From Adineta ricciae (taxonomy: Eukaryota; Rotifera; Eurotatoria; Adinetida; Adinetidae), in the NCBI GenBank assembly GCA_905250025.1, contig CAJNOJ010000247.1, forward strand, positions 62,001-126,000: a DNA stretch of 64,000 nt, written 5' to 3'. The notes beneath the pieces were generated by a model. That model was given only the letters and a program-made list of their open reading frames with translations. It did not search any database and was not told the DNA's origin. The position numbers were made by a program, and so were the translations under genes. This document shows positions 1-11,737 of the stretch, one piece after another (the stretch's first letter is position 1; each line of letters opens with the position of its first letter).

Positions 1-210
1 AAATCGTTCGATACTATTTCATTTGATTCCACATTTCATGTTTTCAAAATTAATCCTTTATTCTATTGGACCGATGAACAAATGAGCTCGTACCTTATCG
101 AACATAATCTCCCCAATGAATTGGACTATTTCGATCCAGCAAAAGGGGACGATCAGAGAGAATGTGGTCTACACACGTCATGGGCTAAAAAATATATCTA
201 TAAACAGTGA
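1..210 (+). CDS. PAPS reductase (CysH-like), C-terminal part, cut by window edge
   Basis: This is the in-frame C-terminal 69 residues of a phosphoadenosine phosphosulfate reductase. They are nearly identical to the end of the complete copy at 12891-13556, and base 1 corresponds to 13347. The catalytic cysteine motif ECGLH and the family-typical LPNELDYFDPAKGDD stretch are present, and the reading frame ends in TGA at 208-210. The 5' part lies outside the window, so it cannot be said whether this copy is whole. It is either the other haplotype or a duplicate of the 12891 gene, because the homology continues for about 4 kb downstream. Confidence 0.85.
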   Translation, partial: KSFDTISFDSTFHVFKINPLFYWTDEQMSSYLIEHNLPNELDYFDPAKGDDQRECGLHTSWAKKYIYKQ

Positions 211-3200
211 AGATTTTGTCATCCACTGACTAAAATGCTATTGAAAGATTTTCAAGGCTATTTATCACATCCAAAAACATGTTCTGCCAATTTCATTTTG
301 TTCGTCTCAGCCTGTAAGACGTTATGTAGATGTAATCCTGTAAAGTCAAAATTTTTTGTCTTCTATCTCTTCATCTTAGTGAACTCTCGGTAAAAGTCAC
401 TGAAATATCATCAAAAGCAAACGAGAACGGATTGTTCTCATGGGCAAATTCTCGGTGTGTGTGTGTTATGAGTTTGAATTACTCCCATCTTGTTGATTTA
501 CCTTTAACCGTCAACAATAAGTATGTCAAAATGCCAGCAGCACCTAAAGTACATATTTCGTTTTTCGAAATGACAATAATATCGATACAAGTTCTACAAT
601 TATCTTAAGGTGAAAGTAGACCCTTGAGCATAAGTGTGATCGTTATCAAATCTATTAGCAGTTTTTTGCCTTTGATAACCAGTATAAGCTGACGAAGGTC
701 ACTAAAGACTTCAATAATATATTATACTACATTCAAAGCTAATGTTAGAATATAGTCTATTATTGGCTATATTTATAATATGAAAATAATGTCATTGTAT
801 GGCTTGAAATCTGTAAGTTCATAGAACAGTTAATTTATATTTTTTGAAAATAAGAGCAATTACAAGGACATTTTCATCACGCGTACTTTTCGACAGGTAT
901 GTTATGGATTGTCATCTCCTTCTTCAAGCTTTTTCTAAGTTAAGCCTTGTACACGAATATCAGTATCGATGATGCTAATACTGAGCGCCACTAACGTAAC
1001 ACCAAAGTATAGACTGCAACTAGGATTAAAGGTGTACAATTCCATTTTCAAGCGATCGTTTACGAAGACAAGCTGAGTCGCACAAATGGGAAGCTATAAC
1101 CATTACGAATCAACTAACAGTTTGATTACGATAATACATTTTAAAAACCTGTGTATGCTGAAGGATTTATTGACATAAGAGGTAAATGTTGCTCGTTTGG
1201 ACATTCAATGTTAGATATCTTAGCATCAGTAAGATATTCTTGGATTTCTTTATAAACTGCACTCTTTGAAAAATTTGCCTATAGAATAAGAAAAACTGTT
1301 CAAATCAGATGAAATCACGGTGCGATATCATCGTTCAAGTAATTAAGAAATTATATCCCTAATCATGAAGAATTAGCAGACGAAGCTTTGCTTTTCACGA
1401 CTTTTGATTGGAAATTTTTTCATGTTTAGTAGATTGTCTTGATGAGACAAAGTTGTCGTTCAATGGCGTCGTCTACAATAACCAAAAGGATATGGTTCAG
1501 TGAATATACTGAGAGAGTGCCTAGAGGATGGCGTTCGAACATAATTGATGAAGAGGTGAGGCAAATGTTTACCAACAATGAATATGCAAGAGAATGAATT
1601 GTTAAATTGAACACGCCATATTCACCATGAATGGAAAGAACAACACGAAGTTATTCTCACAGCATTCGATTAGCTTACAGCACATTCAACGCAGAAGATA
1701 AAACTATACTCTATAGTTCCGGTACTGGTCGGTTCTCTCCAGCCACTCATGATAAATTTTGCGAAATTCCAATCAAAACGATCCAATAGATATCCGTAGA
1801 GATCAATGCTACATCCCTCCAAAATCTGATAAATATTACTTTCGATCGTTTTTTTTTATTATAGGCAACTTTATTTTTCGATTGATTCTGTTTTGAACTG
1901 ACACCCAATCACATCAACAAAGCTCCTAAGGCACATCTTAGTATTATGTTCTCAGATTCCATCAGCGGCAGACAGTCGAAATACTAAGAGTCGAATGCTA
2001 AAAGACAAAATATTGTGCGCCAAATGAAAAATAGAGAAATTACATTACTCAGACGTCATATATTACTACGTGAAAAAGGTCCAGTAATACCTGTTTCACG
2101 GGTTCTGGATCAATGTCGTCCGGTAAGTCTTTCCTAGTTTCTTTTGATTTCAGTTAACATGCCATTTACCCCTTTCAACAAATCACTTGTGTGATACAAC
2201 AGGGCGTTTACATCAGAATCACGTCATCTACGAGCTAATGGTCGTGAATTTAAGTCGCTAAAAATGTGCCGGTATGGTAATTGCTATTCACGATCAGAAT
2301 ATAACTTACGTTGATTCATGTCGCCACTGTGTCGAAGCTTTTGGACTTAATGCAACTTTTTTCAAGTTCTACTATCGTAAAGTTCGTGTCATTGTTCACT
2401 TTTCTTATGTTTGTTCATATATATATATTGCTTTTTACGTGGTATTAAAATCAAGATAGTAGATAGTTCACAATAATTGATTGTGCGACAAGATTTTCAT
2501 TAAAATTATTCGTTTTTTAACCGTCTGCAATTATTATGAGCATTAATCTATTAAAATAGGTTTGTTGATCCATTATCATGTTAGTCTGACTGTAATATGT
2601 CACATTTAGTTGATGTTTTAATTGTTGTGCAACTTGACATAAACGGAAAACTATTTCTGAAATAGTTTTCATCTTTATTGTAGGAAAAATATCACAAGGC
2701 TTTGAGATATAATGGTAGTGAATATCTTAGGTGGCGTATGTTTGGGCAAAATGTTTCGGCAGAACTGTGTAGTGAAGATTTGTAAGATACTGGACAACAA
2801 AGATATTGTCAATTTGATTACATTTATATACAAGTTAGTTTAGAGAATATTGTCTGGAGTTTATAGTTTTATTATTCTTACAGAGAGCTTGGTGCTAACG
2901 ATAGGAAGAAATACTTTGGAAGCGGTACCGAAAATATCAGACGAAACGTGCTCAACCGTATTTACGAAAGAAACGAAAGCTGCAATCGAGCAAAATACGG
3001 ACTATAGAACGATTTGAATCGATTTCTGGAGAGATAAGCTTCAGTCTGTTGTCGAAAAAACGTATGGTCAGAATTCTATTGAATTTTACATTTGTTTAGA
3101 GAAATTTCATTAATATGTTAATATGTCCTATTCTGTTCTTTTTTTTTTTAATTTTCTTCGTCTCCATCTGTGAAGGCTACGATGATTCGTTCGTCTGTAT

Positions 3201-3265
3201 AGTAGGTACTTAAACAAACACATTTTCTTCATTCGAAACACATATATAATTATATTCAAGTCAAG
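211..3265. repeat. Decayed spacer, second copy of 13557-17318
   Basis: No intact gene is visible. The block is colinear with 13557-17318, with many substitutions and small indels. Two coding-looking relics sit inside it: a minus-strand stretch around 1020-1100 (counterpart of 14490-14720), and a plus-strand multi-exon relic at about 1990-3010 (counterpart of 15940-17095) with a good GTAAGT donor at 2123. Both carry stops or frameshifts here. Confidence 0.7.
1990..3010 (+). pseudogene. Unrecognised decayed multi-exon gene, copy 1
   Basis: Coding-like stretches in changing frames: a basic segment (KRQNIVRQMKNREITLLRRH) before a GTAAGT donor, a segment at about 2211-2300 rich in Arg/Ser, then 2690-3000 with YNGSEYLRWRMFGQN and LCSEDL followed by an in-frame stop. 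The same order occurs at 15940-17095, where the stop after LCSEDL is absent but other breaks occur. I do not recognise the family. Its presence in both copies with different lesions suggests a once functional gene or a transposon-derived gene. Confidence 0.35.
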
Positions 3266-4100
3266 ATGAATACACGCTCACAACCTAAGCTTAGATCTAT
3301 TCAAGAAAGAGAAACTCCGGTAGATTTAGCAAAGTCTCCCTATCTTCTACAATTAGTTACTCCATTTATTAGGTATTATCCGTATATGAGGTACGCGAAA
3401 GTATTTCATCATGTTCATCGGCAAGCAGTGTTTATCTAAAGACCGTTCAATTGAAAAATGCAAACGGAAAAATTTCACCTTCTTCATCACTTCAATCAAC
3501 CGATTCGACTATTTTACCATCACTTCACGAAGAAAATTCGTACGACATTACATTAACCTGAAAATGTCTTTCTTCTGTCTTTTCATTTTCATAGATCTTC
3601 AACACAGGCCATTCAAACATCTCCAAAGGCAAAGCAGAGAGGACCATTCTCGTTGTCAAAAGTGCTCGTCATTATTGCAATGATTTTTCTCGGTATATGC
3701 GCAGTAGGAGTGGGAATCACTGCGGTTATGTTGATTGTTTTGCGACCAACAACAACCACCATAATAACCACGACGACGACAAGTACGACGAGCACGACAA
3801 GTATGCATATTGCTTTTCAAGATAAAGAATTACTTTTGAGGCAATAGGTTCCACTTCAACAACTTCTACAAGCACAACTAGTACTAGTGAGTATCTTTGT
3901 AACTAATCAAATGAGATCAAATTCAGTGACTTTCTCTGACAAAATACCAAGGCATCTTTGAAATTCAATTTAGCATCAACAACAAATGCTGTGTGTTCAA
4001 CTATGCCTAATACATGGTACACAACATCCGCTACGATTCCAGGGCAATGTATAAACTATACAGTGGACACCGATGCGACGCGTCGGTATTCATATACTGC
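3266..4100 (+). CDS. Type II membrane protein with Thr-rich stalk and D8C ectodomain, truncated by gap
   Basis: I model five exons: 3266..3319, 3373..3539, 3595..3800, 3848..3886 and 3974..4100, with GT-AG introns of about 50-90 bases and consistent phases. The product has a Ser-rich cytosolic N-terminus, one TM segment (KVLVIIAMIFLGICAVGVG), a TTTTIITTTTT stalk spread over exon ends and a 39-base mini-exon, and then the start of a uromodulin-type D8C domain. The gap at 4101 removes nearly all of the D8C domain. The complete counterpart is 17319-18499. No internal stop is seen in the modelled exons. Confidence 0.7.
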
Positions 4101-4101
4101 N
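4101..4101. other. Assembly junction (single n)
   Basis: A single n joins a D8C gene interior on the left to the interior of an unrelated spermidine-synthase-like gene on the right. An open frame runs across it, but the resulting chimeric protein is not real. Confidence 0.95.
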
Positions 4102-4102
4102 T

Positions 4103-4483
4103 GTGGAAGATAACATTCCTACTCACATCAGTAGTCAACAATTTTTTCTCAATCTACGTCAAATTTTAAATGATAACGGTTGCCTTATTACAAATGTGAA
4201 CGTCCCAGAAACGATTGTCTTTAATCGAATCGTTCAAAAGCTTACTTCAGTGTTCGAGTCCAATATTCTCTTAGCTCATACAAATACAATTGAAAATGCA
4301 CGTGTGATCATTTCAGGGAGCCAGTCATCAATAGGGTTATTATCGTCACGAACAGAAGCAATTCAACAAGCAGAAATGTTTCAACTAAAAACACATTTAG
4401 AGTTTAATCTTTCAAATTTGATCTCCCGCGCATATCGTGGTTTAATCTGTAACGAAAGATTGAATGAAATCAAAGAAATCTAG
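4103..4483 (+). CDS. Spermidine synthase-like / class I methyltransferase, C-terminal fragment
   Basis: About 126 residues, starting directly at the gap, so the N-terminal SAM or decarboxy-SAM binding half is missing. The segment HISSQQFFLNLRQILNDNGC is followed by LITNVN and resembles the late Rossmann strand region of polyamine synthase-like proteins, where a final-helix FF-N-R-x-L-x-x-x-G pattern leads into a beta strand. The frame stays open to TAG at 4481-4483. Spermidine synthase proper is one possibility; a spermidine-synthase-fold methyltransferase-like protein without aminopropyltransferase activity is another. The active site is not visible, so function cannot be decided. Confidence 0.5.
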   Translation: MEDNIPTHISSQQFFLNLRQILNDNGCLITNVNVPETIVFNRIVQKLTSVFESNILLAHTNTIENARVIISGSQSSIGLLSSRTEAIQQAEMFQLKTHLEFNLSNLISRAYRGLICNERLNEIKEI

Positions 4484-5339
4484 ACAATAAATAAAATCTA
4501 TCTACTCCTATTTAATTATAACGAGAGACTACAGAAGTCTTTTCTTTCGTATGTGACGGTCTACGGAGAACCTTTTGTACAATAGGGATATAGTAAATTT
4601 GAGCAGCTATTATTGTCTTTTTGCTTCCAATCGGTTTCGGAACTTTCGTTCGACATCGTTATCAATTAGTAGGTTGCTATCTATGTTTTGATCTTACTCA
4701 TTTTAAACAGCTATTGAACAACGTAAATGTGTTTGTCTTTATAAATGAAATCCTAAGAAAGCAAATATGACGGATGTTCTTTTGTCCATAGATGAACCGT
4801 CTGCACGATAAGTAGCCAATTGGCTGTATGAAAGAAGAAATATTAGTCATGCATGTATATAGCTACTTGAAAATAATTGTATTATAGGTAGTTCTTTGTC
4901 GTTTAATGAATGTTTATTTTCTCTTTATGCCGACAAAAAAAAGATTTTGCACATCACACTTTATAAGAATCCATTTTCCCATTTCTGTTTTGCTTTAACA
5001 TAGAAGTAACACAAAGCAAAACTTAAATGAATTGACAATGTCTTGTTGGGTGTTATATTACCTGTGCTACCCGTATCAATCAAGAAGAAAAGCAATCGTC
5101 TATGTAACAAAGTGTATAACTTTTGCTCATGAGAAAAAGGCCAGAGAAGGTTAATGTTGCAGCGTGTAAATCACACGTAATACTCCACCGTAATTCGCGA
5201 GGGATTGAAGTAGAACTGATAAACGATGTTAGTCACACCTTCCTTACAAACAGATATTCCCATTAGAAAAGTTTTATTCGTCGAATCAAAAATAAAAGGA
5301 ACAACTCACAACTTCAAGTATGATGTGTTTGAAGCGTCA
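4484..5339. other. Intergenic, nothing recognised
   Basis: AT-rich sequence between two convergent genes. Possible poly(A) signals (AATAAA at about 4488 and 5290 on the + strand) are present. I see no coding or RNA gene. Confidence 0.5.
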
Positions 5340-6401
5340 CTACAAATAAACTGGCAATCCACTTCGTACGGATTCGTCACACGCCAAAGCGATCTGTAAA
5401 CTGCTGACAGCATCTTGTAGATGTTCGGTCAAATCGAGATCATCTTGGATGACTTTCAACAAGTATTGTTGCTCGCGTCTGCACAATTCTTGATGATCTG
5501 GCTCGTCTTGCAAATCAATCCAAGTATCATTTTGCAAGAATTGGTTATCGTCATTCAGCGCAGCATGGTGTATTCGAAGAGATTCAGCATTAGTATGCAT
5601 GTCCACACTATCTGATTTTCCGTCGGCTCCAGCGTTCTTGGCAACAATAGATACACAACCTTTAGGTCCGATGACATCTTTTACGAAGAAAGCAGTTTCA
5701 CTCATCATTGGTCCCCAACCAGCTTCATACCAGCCGACCGATCCGTCTGCAAATCGAATTTGTAATTGCCCATAATTGTAGTTACTGTCCGGTATGTCAT
5801 CAGTTAATCGTGCACCAATGGCGTTGACTTGAATAGGTTTTGAACGGCTCATTTGACACATAATATCGATGTAATGCACTCCACAATCGACAATTGGACT
5901 CAAACTTTTCATTAAGTTTTTATGAACTATCCACATCTGACCATGACTTTGTTGATTTAAATTCATTCTCATCACTAATGGTTTACCTAATCTTTGGGCT
6001 AATTCCACGAATTTCTTCCAGGAAGGATGATGCCGTAAAATATACCCAACCACGAGCTTTTTTCTTGCCTTTACAGCTGTTTCGACGACTCGTTTGGCAC
6101 CTTCTACTGTATCAGCAAGTGGTTTTTCAATAAACACATGACAACCATGTTCAAGTGCTAAGATAGCCAAGGCTTCATGCGTGTCAGGATAAGTTGAAAT
6201 GCAAACAACATCTGGCTTCGTGCTTTCCAAGGCAGTATTAATATTGTTGAATAGAGGATGACCACCACCTAATTTTTCGTTAAGTACGTCTTTACTTCTT
6301 CCAGTAGAAACCAAACCACAAAGTTGAACCTCGGGCAGCAGAGAATAAGCTTTGGCGTGCGCTGTACCCATATTTCCACACCCGACAATAAGTACACGCA
6401 T
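5340..6401 (-). CDS. Gfo/Idh/MocA family NAD(P)-dependent oxidoreductase
   Basis: A 353-residue intronless enzyme when started at the methionine of MRVLIVGCGNMG (an upstream in-frame start would only add a non-conserved tail). GCGNMG at residues 7-12 is the dinucleotide-binding loop. HVFIEKPLA is the EKP signature that binds nicotinamide in this family, and VDCGVHYIDIM fits the substrate-side domain. Members oxidise or reduce sugars, inositols and related compounds; the substrate is not predictable here. The length is typical. It is divergent to the 4-alpha-glucanotransferase gene, with about 250 bases between the starts. Absence of introns and bacterial-type sequence make it a horizontal-transfer candidate. 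Confidence 0.85.
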   Translation of the reverse strand: MRVLIVGCGNMGTAHAKAYSLLPEVQLCGLVSTGRSKDVLNEKLGGGHPLFNNINTALESTKPDVVCISTYPDTHEALAILALEHGCHVFIEKPLADTVEGAKRVVETAVKARKKLVVGYILRHHPSWKKFVELAQRLGKPLVMRMNLNQQSHGQMWIVHKNLMKSLSPIVDCGVHYIDIMCQMSRSKPIQVNAIGARLTDDIPDSNYNYGQLQIRFADGSVGWYEAGWGPMMSETAFFVKDVIGPKGCVSIVAKNAGADGKSDSVDMHTNAESLRIHHAALNDDNQFLQNDTWIDLQDEPDHQELCRREQQYLLKVIQDDLDLTEHLQDAVSSLQIALACDESVRSGLPVYL

Positions 6402-6651
6402 TTTGTTGAATCTATTCGAAATGAAAACAAAGATTTCAAACATTCGCTATAAGGCATAGATGCGAGAGTGGAGATAAAAATAAGAGATAAGAGAATGACT
6501 TTTGCGTTCTGTTCAAAATAATATAAATGTTATGGTAGAAAGAATGAAATATATTGTCTATGTCGATTCTCTCATGCATAAAATCACATTCTCTTGTCTT
6601 ACGACGTATATTCTACACTTAGTCGACTCGATATACGTTGTATATCTCCTA
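6402..6651. promoter_or_regulatory. Shared divergent promoter region
   Basis: This spacer separates the starts of the Gfo/Idh/MocA gene (minus) and the 4-alpha-glucanotransferase gene (plus), so both promoters must lie here or inside the neighbouring 5' ends. No clear TATA box was identified. Confidence 0.4.
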
Positions 6652-8354
6652 ATGAGTAGTGAACGTGCATCAGGCATATTATTACACATCACAAGTCTAC
6701 CAAGTCCGTATGGTATCGGCGACTTTGGTCCTGAAGCGTACAAATTCGTCGACTTTCTACATGAGACAAATCAAAAACTATGGCAAATACTACCATTAAC
6801 TCCGACTGAGAAATGTTCACCCTATTCTAGTGTATCAGCATTTGCTGGCAATCCGTTGTTGATTAGTCCTGAGAAATTATGTGACATGAAATTATTGACG
6901 AAAGAAGATTTGATTTTACCATCTGCATGTTCCTTCAATGATAAATATGTCAAATTTAAACATGTAACAGAATACAAACATAAGATTTTGAGAAAAGCCT
7001 TTGAAAATTTCAACAACAACAAACGTGCCAATATTATACTGAAAGAATTTCTTCAATCCGAACATGATTGGCTTGATGATTATTCGTTATACATGGTAAT
7101 TAAAGAACGACAAAATAAAAAATCATGGTCAGAATGGTCACATGAGCTGAAATTCCATCAGAAAGACAAATTACAACAAGTGCGTGAAACACAACAGAAT
7201 ATAATTGCATATCATATTTTCACTCAATATATATTTCACGAACAATGGACACATTTAAAAATGTATGCAAACGAATTAAATGTTAAACTTATCGGTGATA
7301 TACCTATTTATGTTGATTATAATTCAGCGGATGTATGGTCAAATACAGAGATATTTCAATTAGATAATAGTACATTACTTCCATCTGTTGTTTCAGGTTA
7401 TCCACCGGATGACTGTAGCACAAATGGACAAAATTGGAATACACCAATTTATAATTGGAATGATAGTTTGAAAAAGCCTGTAGTATTTAATTGGTGGATA
7501 AAACGTTTAGAAAAAACACTGCAAATGGTGGATATTGTCCGTATCGATCATTTTCGTGGCCTTGAATCCTATTGGTCGATTCCTGTCGACGACAATCAGG
7601 TTCCCTTGCAACCAAAAGATGGTCAATGGGTAAAAGGACCGTAAGGTTTTCATTGAAATCTATCAAAATTTCTTTTGAACATTTGAATTAGAGGAGCTGA
7701 ATTTTTCCATGCTATTTTTAACGCATTAGGAAAAGACTTACCTCTTATCGTTGAAGATCTCGGCAATATAACGAAAGAAATCATTGAGCTACGCGAACAA
7801 TTCAATCTGACGGGCATTCGAATCCTACAATTTGCCTTTACTTTTCAACCAGACAATCTTCATCTTCCGCACCACTATCTACCGAATTGCACTGCATATA
7901 CAGGCACGCATGATACTCTAACAGTTGTCGGCTGGTGGACACATCATGCATCGAAAGAGGAGAAGAAAAATTTTCTCGAATATATTAATATTCCGATCAT
8001 GCACGATGATGATGATTACGATCAACTAGGTAATCAAGATATTGTTATATCTTATCTAGATAAACATATCAACTGGTATTTTATACAAATGGTTTTGGCA
8101 ACAGTTGCTAATCGTACTATTATCGAATTTCAAGATGTACTCGGTCTAAATAATGATTGTCGAATGAATGATCCATCATTGTGTAAGTTACCGTGATGAT
8201 TAAATGTTTTTGATAGGAATAGTTTATTCTTTTAGCATCAGATCCTGATTATGATGGACCGCAAAATTGGGCATGGCGATTCACTTGGGCAATGTTACAA
8301 GACAAATTTCGAAAAAAATTGAAATTCTTCACAAATATTTATAATCGGAAATGA
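6652..8354 (+). CDS. malQ-like: 4-alpha-glucanotransferase (amylomaltase, GH77)
   Basis: Three exons, 6652..7640, 7692..8182 and 8236..8354, give 532 residues, close to the usual 500 for MalQ/DPE1. I chose ATG 6652 because MSSERASGILLHITSLPSPY starts exactly as the family does. Catalytic elements are present: RIDHFRG with the nucleophile Asp near residue 299, VEDLG with the acid/base Glu, and YTGTHD with the third carboxylate; the usual THDND continues as THDTL. Splicing at 7640/7692 restores GPGAEFF, a conserved segment. The enzyme transfers 1,4-glucan chains and acts in maltodextrin or glycogen turnover. Animals normally lack GH77, so transfer from bacteria or plants followed by gain of two 50-53-base introns is likely. 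Confidence 0.9.
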
Positions 8355-8498
8355 CTCACGAGTTTTTCTATAAATATTGATTATTGATTTATATTTTGCA
8401 TTTCTAATGTATTGTGAAATCGAATACAATAAACTATCCTTTTCTTTTCTCTTTATATCAATATCATATCCATTTGATCACAAGTGAAAAACTTCGTT

Positions 8499-9931
8499 AT
8501 GAAGCGAGCAGAGAAACGATCTTCTCATTTAAATCTTCTAAAAATTTTATTCGCCGCATTTCCGACGATTGTTTTCGGTGTTTTTACAGTTGTGTTCACT
8601 CTACAACAGAATACATCGGCTAAGGCTACACGTGAGCAAGATCAGCGGCAAGCAGATGAAACCAATCAACGCGTCATCTTCAAAGAATATATCGATGATA
8701 TGAAAGAACTTCTTCTAGATGAATATTTCACCCAGAACAAGACCAGATCGTTACTCCATATCCGCGTTCAAACATTAACTGCATTGAAAATTCTTGACAC
8801 CAATCGTAAACGTGATATCATTATCTTTCTTTATGAAAATCATCTTATTCGTCATGATAAGTCACCACGTATTGAATTACGTGGTGCTGATCTGACAAAT
8901 GTGAAATTCGGAGAATCATCGATAGAAATCTGTCTTTTAACTAACCTTTATTTGCCAGGAATCTATGCAAAGGGCATTATATTCGATGGTTGTGACTTAG
9001 CAGGTGCACGTTTTGATGATGCTTTAATGAATAACGCACAATTTTACTCATGTATATTAAACAATGCAATTTTTGTTCGAACAAATTTGACAAATGCAAA
9101 ATTCGATGATAATTATATTTTTATGGCAGATTTTAGTAGTACGTTACTCACTGAAACCTCGATTAAAGGCGGCCTTCTTCAAGGTGTCAATCTAACAAAT
9201 GCAGATCTATACAAAAGTGATATCAATGACGCTTTAATGTATCCGCTTAACTTTGGCGGTATAGAGCGAAATAAATTTCGCAACGCTCGATATCCCAATG
9301 GATCATTCAGTGACATGGATATGAAAAATTTACTCAACGAAACTGAATCTAAAGTTTGTTAAACGCGAATATTCTCCAATTTTTTCAAAAATTTTCTTTT
9401 AGTGTGCTCGAAATACAACAGTTGCTTGGATAAATGCCGTTAGTCATAAACAGTTGGCTATCCTCAATGGTAATCAAATGAATGTTGGAAATGATTGCTT
9501 CTTTGTACTTGATCATGATCATGATCAGATTGCTTTGTTTGCAGTTAGAACTCAAGAGTATTCTCTTCTGATTGATTTAGAACAAGCGAAGTTCAATCTA
9601 TCGGCGTTGATTGGTCTCAAAAACATAAATACGAATGATGAAGTAGTGATGACGGTGCATTTTGCGCAGGATAAAGGTGGATTTGATTCTGCACGTTCTG
9701 CGCGAAGTCAGTTATTTAGAGACGAAATATATTGATTTTAATACTTCGTTTTCGTGTTTAGAGTCAATCCAAAACGAAACGTCGATTCAGTTTCATTCGT
9801 TCATCCATGATATTATTCCTAAAACAAGATATCTTTACATAACTTTTTCATGCAATGTTGCTAGCGGCAGTAAGAATCAACAATGCTTATTCGACCAAGT
9901 AGAAATTTCAATATCCAACAAAGACATCTAA
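8499..9931 (+). pseudogene. Pentapeptide-repeat membrane protein with a frameshift in its C-terminal part
   Basis: Exon 1 (8499 to about 9354) encodes an N-terminal TM segment (LKILFAAFPTIVFGVFTVVF), a charged linker, and a helical region followed by pentapeptide repeats of the A(D/N)LxN type (ELRGADLTNVKF, ANLxxA-like units) at about residues 130-260. A short intron to the AG at 9402 leads into CARNTTVAWINAVSHKQLAI, and the frame runs to TGA at 9733-9735. The sequence continues coherently in another frame (9704-9931, Cys-containing, ending SNKDI), so one small indel near 9700 breaks the gene, or a sequencing error lies there. No intron of reasonable size explains it. The start could also lie in an upstream exon. 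Confidence 0.6.
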
Positions 9932-10066
9932 CATATTTCTTAAATAGATAAAGAAAAAAGTGTTCTTTTTTATATACTCTCAAGAACAAGACGCTCTATC
10001 TCTATGTGATATAAAAGATAACCGATTTTATTCTTTCAAAGTTGAGAAGATACTTTACACTTTCTC

Positions 10067-10816
10067 ATGTTGCTCTTTCTTCAATTCACTATCGTTTTCA
10101 TATACACTCAAGCCAAACCATTGAAGGGCACCGGCTCCACAAGTCCGTCTAATCATTGTGATGAAATCGATCGTCTAAATGTTTTTTGGTACTATAATTG
10201 GTTGCCAAAATCGAACTGCACATCGAGTCCGAGAGCTCAATTCATTCCAATGATTTGGAGCGATGCCTTTCTGGACCAATTACCGTTAGCAAATAGCTCG
10301 GGTGCACCAGTTTTACTCACTTTCAATGAGCCAGATTTCGATCAGCAAAGCAACATGACTGTTGAACTTGCTGTTTCTCTTTGGCCACAAATTGAACGAG
10401 GAATCAGTTTTCAAATGAAAATCTCTTCACCCGCACCAACGTCTTCACCAGCTGGACAACGATGGCTCTTACAATTTTTAACTTTGTGTATACACTGTCG
10501 CATTGATATCATTGCCTTGCATTACTACAATGCTTGTGATGTAGACACTTTCTTCGCATTCCTTAACAGTTGGACAATTTTTGGTTTACCTCTCTGGCTC
10601 ACTGAATTCGACTGCACGACGCGATCTGAAGAAGACAATATAAAATTTGCACAATCAATGATTCCTTTGATGGCAAAACGAGCACCATCATTGCAGCGCT
10701 TTGCTTGGTTTGCTACTCGTACTGATATAAAAGATAAGTATTATTACGGCTGTGCACTAATTAATGCAACGACATCGGAATTAACAGAACTCGGTAGTGT
10801 CTACCAAGCTTTGTGA
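10067..10816 (+). CDS. Secreted GH128-type glycosidase (Asl1-like catalytic core)
   Basis: 249 residues, single exon, with an N-terminal hydrophobic signal (MLLFLQFTIVFIYTQAK). FWYYNWLP, LLTFNEPD (proposed acid/base Glu about 88) and LWLTEFDC (nucleophile Glu about 180) are the hallmark strands of the Asl1/GH128 beta-barrel, as is the central IDIIALHYYNACDVD. Characterised GH128 enzymes cut beta-1,3-glucans; these are common in fungi, plants and some bacteria. It is therefore probably a secreted enzyme acting on dietary or fungal wall glucan. Lack of introns supports transfer from a non-animal source, though secretion and N-glycosylation sites fit eukaryotic use. Confidence 0.8.
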   Translation: MLLFLQFTIVFIYTQAKPLKGTGSTSPSNHCDEIDRLNVFWYYNWLPKSNCTSSPRAQFIPMIWSDAFLDQLPLANSSGAPVLLTFNEPDFDQQSNMTVELAVSLWPQIERGISFQMKISSPAPTSSPAGQRWLLQFLTLCIHCRIDIIALHYYNACDVDTFFAFLNSWTIFGLPLWLTEFDCTTRSEEDNIKFAQSMIPLMAKRAPSLQRFAWFATRTDIKDKYYYGCALINATTSELTELGSVYQAL

Positions 10817-11737
10817 TGCATTGAGTCGACGATCGTAGTAATCAGTCGTCATGACTCAACTGCGTACTATTTGATCGTATTACAGGATGTGAGTGAGGAC
10901 TGAATTTATTGAAATTACTGCAAAGTTCTATGTTAACTGAAAACATTTCTGTTCGAAAAAAGATTTAATAAGCACTTATGGAACTGAAGACTTTGTTGGT
11001 TCATAAGCGGTAAACGTTAAGTGTGAAATGCGCCCAAAAGAACAACATACAGAAAAATATTCAAATCAATCATTTATCGAACGTCTGATGCGATAGAATC
11101 GAATTGTCTTCAAGGCTATATGGGCAATTTTAGATTTTTCCAGAAGTCATTGATAGCGTTTTCTTTTCAATATGTTAAGATAGAATTCACAACGCTTGTC
11201 TGTCTGAATTTAAATAATCACAATGAAGTTTCTATAGGCGATATACTGTCTCTTCATTCTTCTGAAAATTTGTTAGTTAACACTTTTCGAAATGATAAAT
11301 TAAGTTTGACTACAAACGTTGCATAACTTCCCAAACCATTGTTTGCTTGTCTTTTTACTCGAATGAATAATAATTCACCTCAACAAATGTTCATACACAG
11401 TTTGTCTCATATGTTCACGCATTCGTATCATTATAGCGTCAAAATATCGGATTTTCTGTTCCATATTATATTGAGCGTACCTTGATAGTTCCAATGGGAA
11501 ATTTTCCAGGACAGAAATCGAATGTTCCTTCGTTTTGACCAAGGTTTGAATTCTCAATGTATCTTTTCGGTGTTACTCTTTCAATTTCTTGTTATTTATT
11601 TGCATTTTACTATCTTTTCACCGAGAAAGCAACTCGTCAAAACCTATATAATCATGCCATTATATTATTATTATAATATCATGTTGTCCTTGTCGCAATT
11701 TATTTACCAATGATATTAAACTTTATGCGCCTCGGTA
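10817..11737. other. Intergenic with weak coding-like stretches
   Basis: Two short open stretches look slightly protein-like: plus 11120-11326 (ending SLTTNVA), and minus 11375-11557 (helical, Arg/Met-rich, ending VYEHLLR). Neither can be assigned, and both lack a convincing start or splice context. The remainder is AT-rich spacer. Confidence 0.3.

Noticed and set aside
3613-3795. Val-rich minus-strand open frames opposite the Thr-rich stalks (also 17696-17878)
   Set aside because: Antisense shadow of ACN repeats in the D8C genes; no independent start, splice or homology.
4073-4483. Open frame running across the n at 4101
   Set aside because: It joins two unrelated proteins (D8C and spermidine-synthase-like) through an assembly join.
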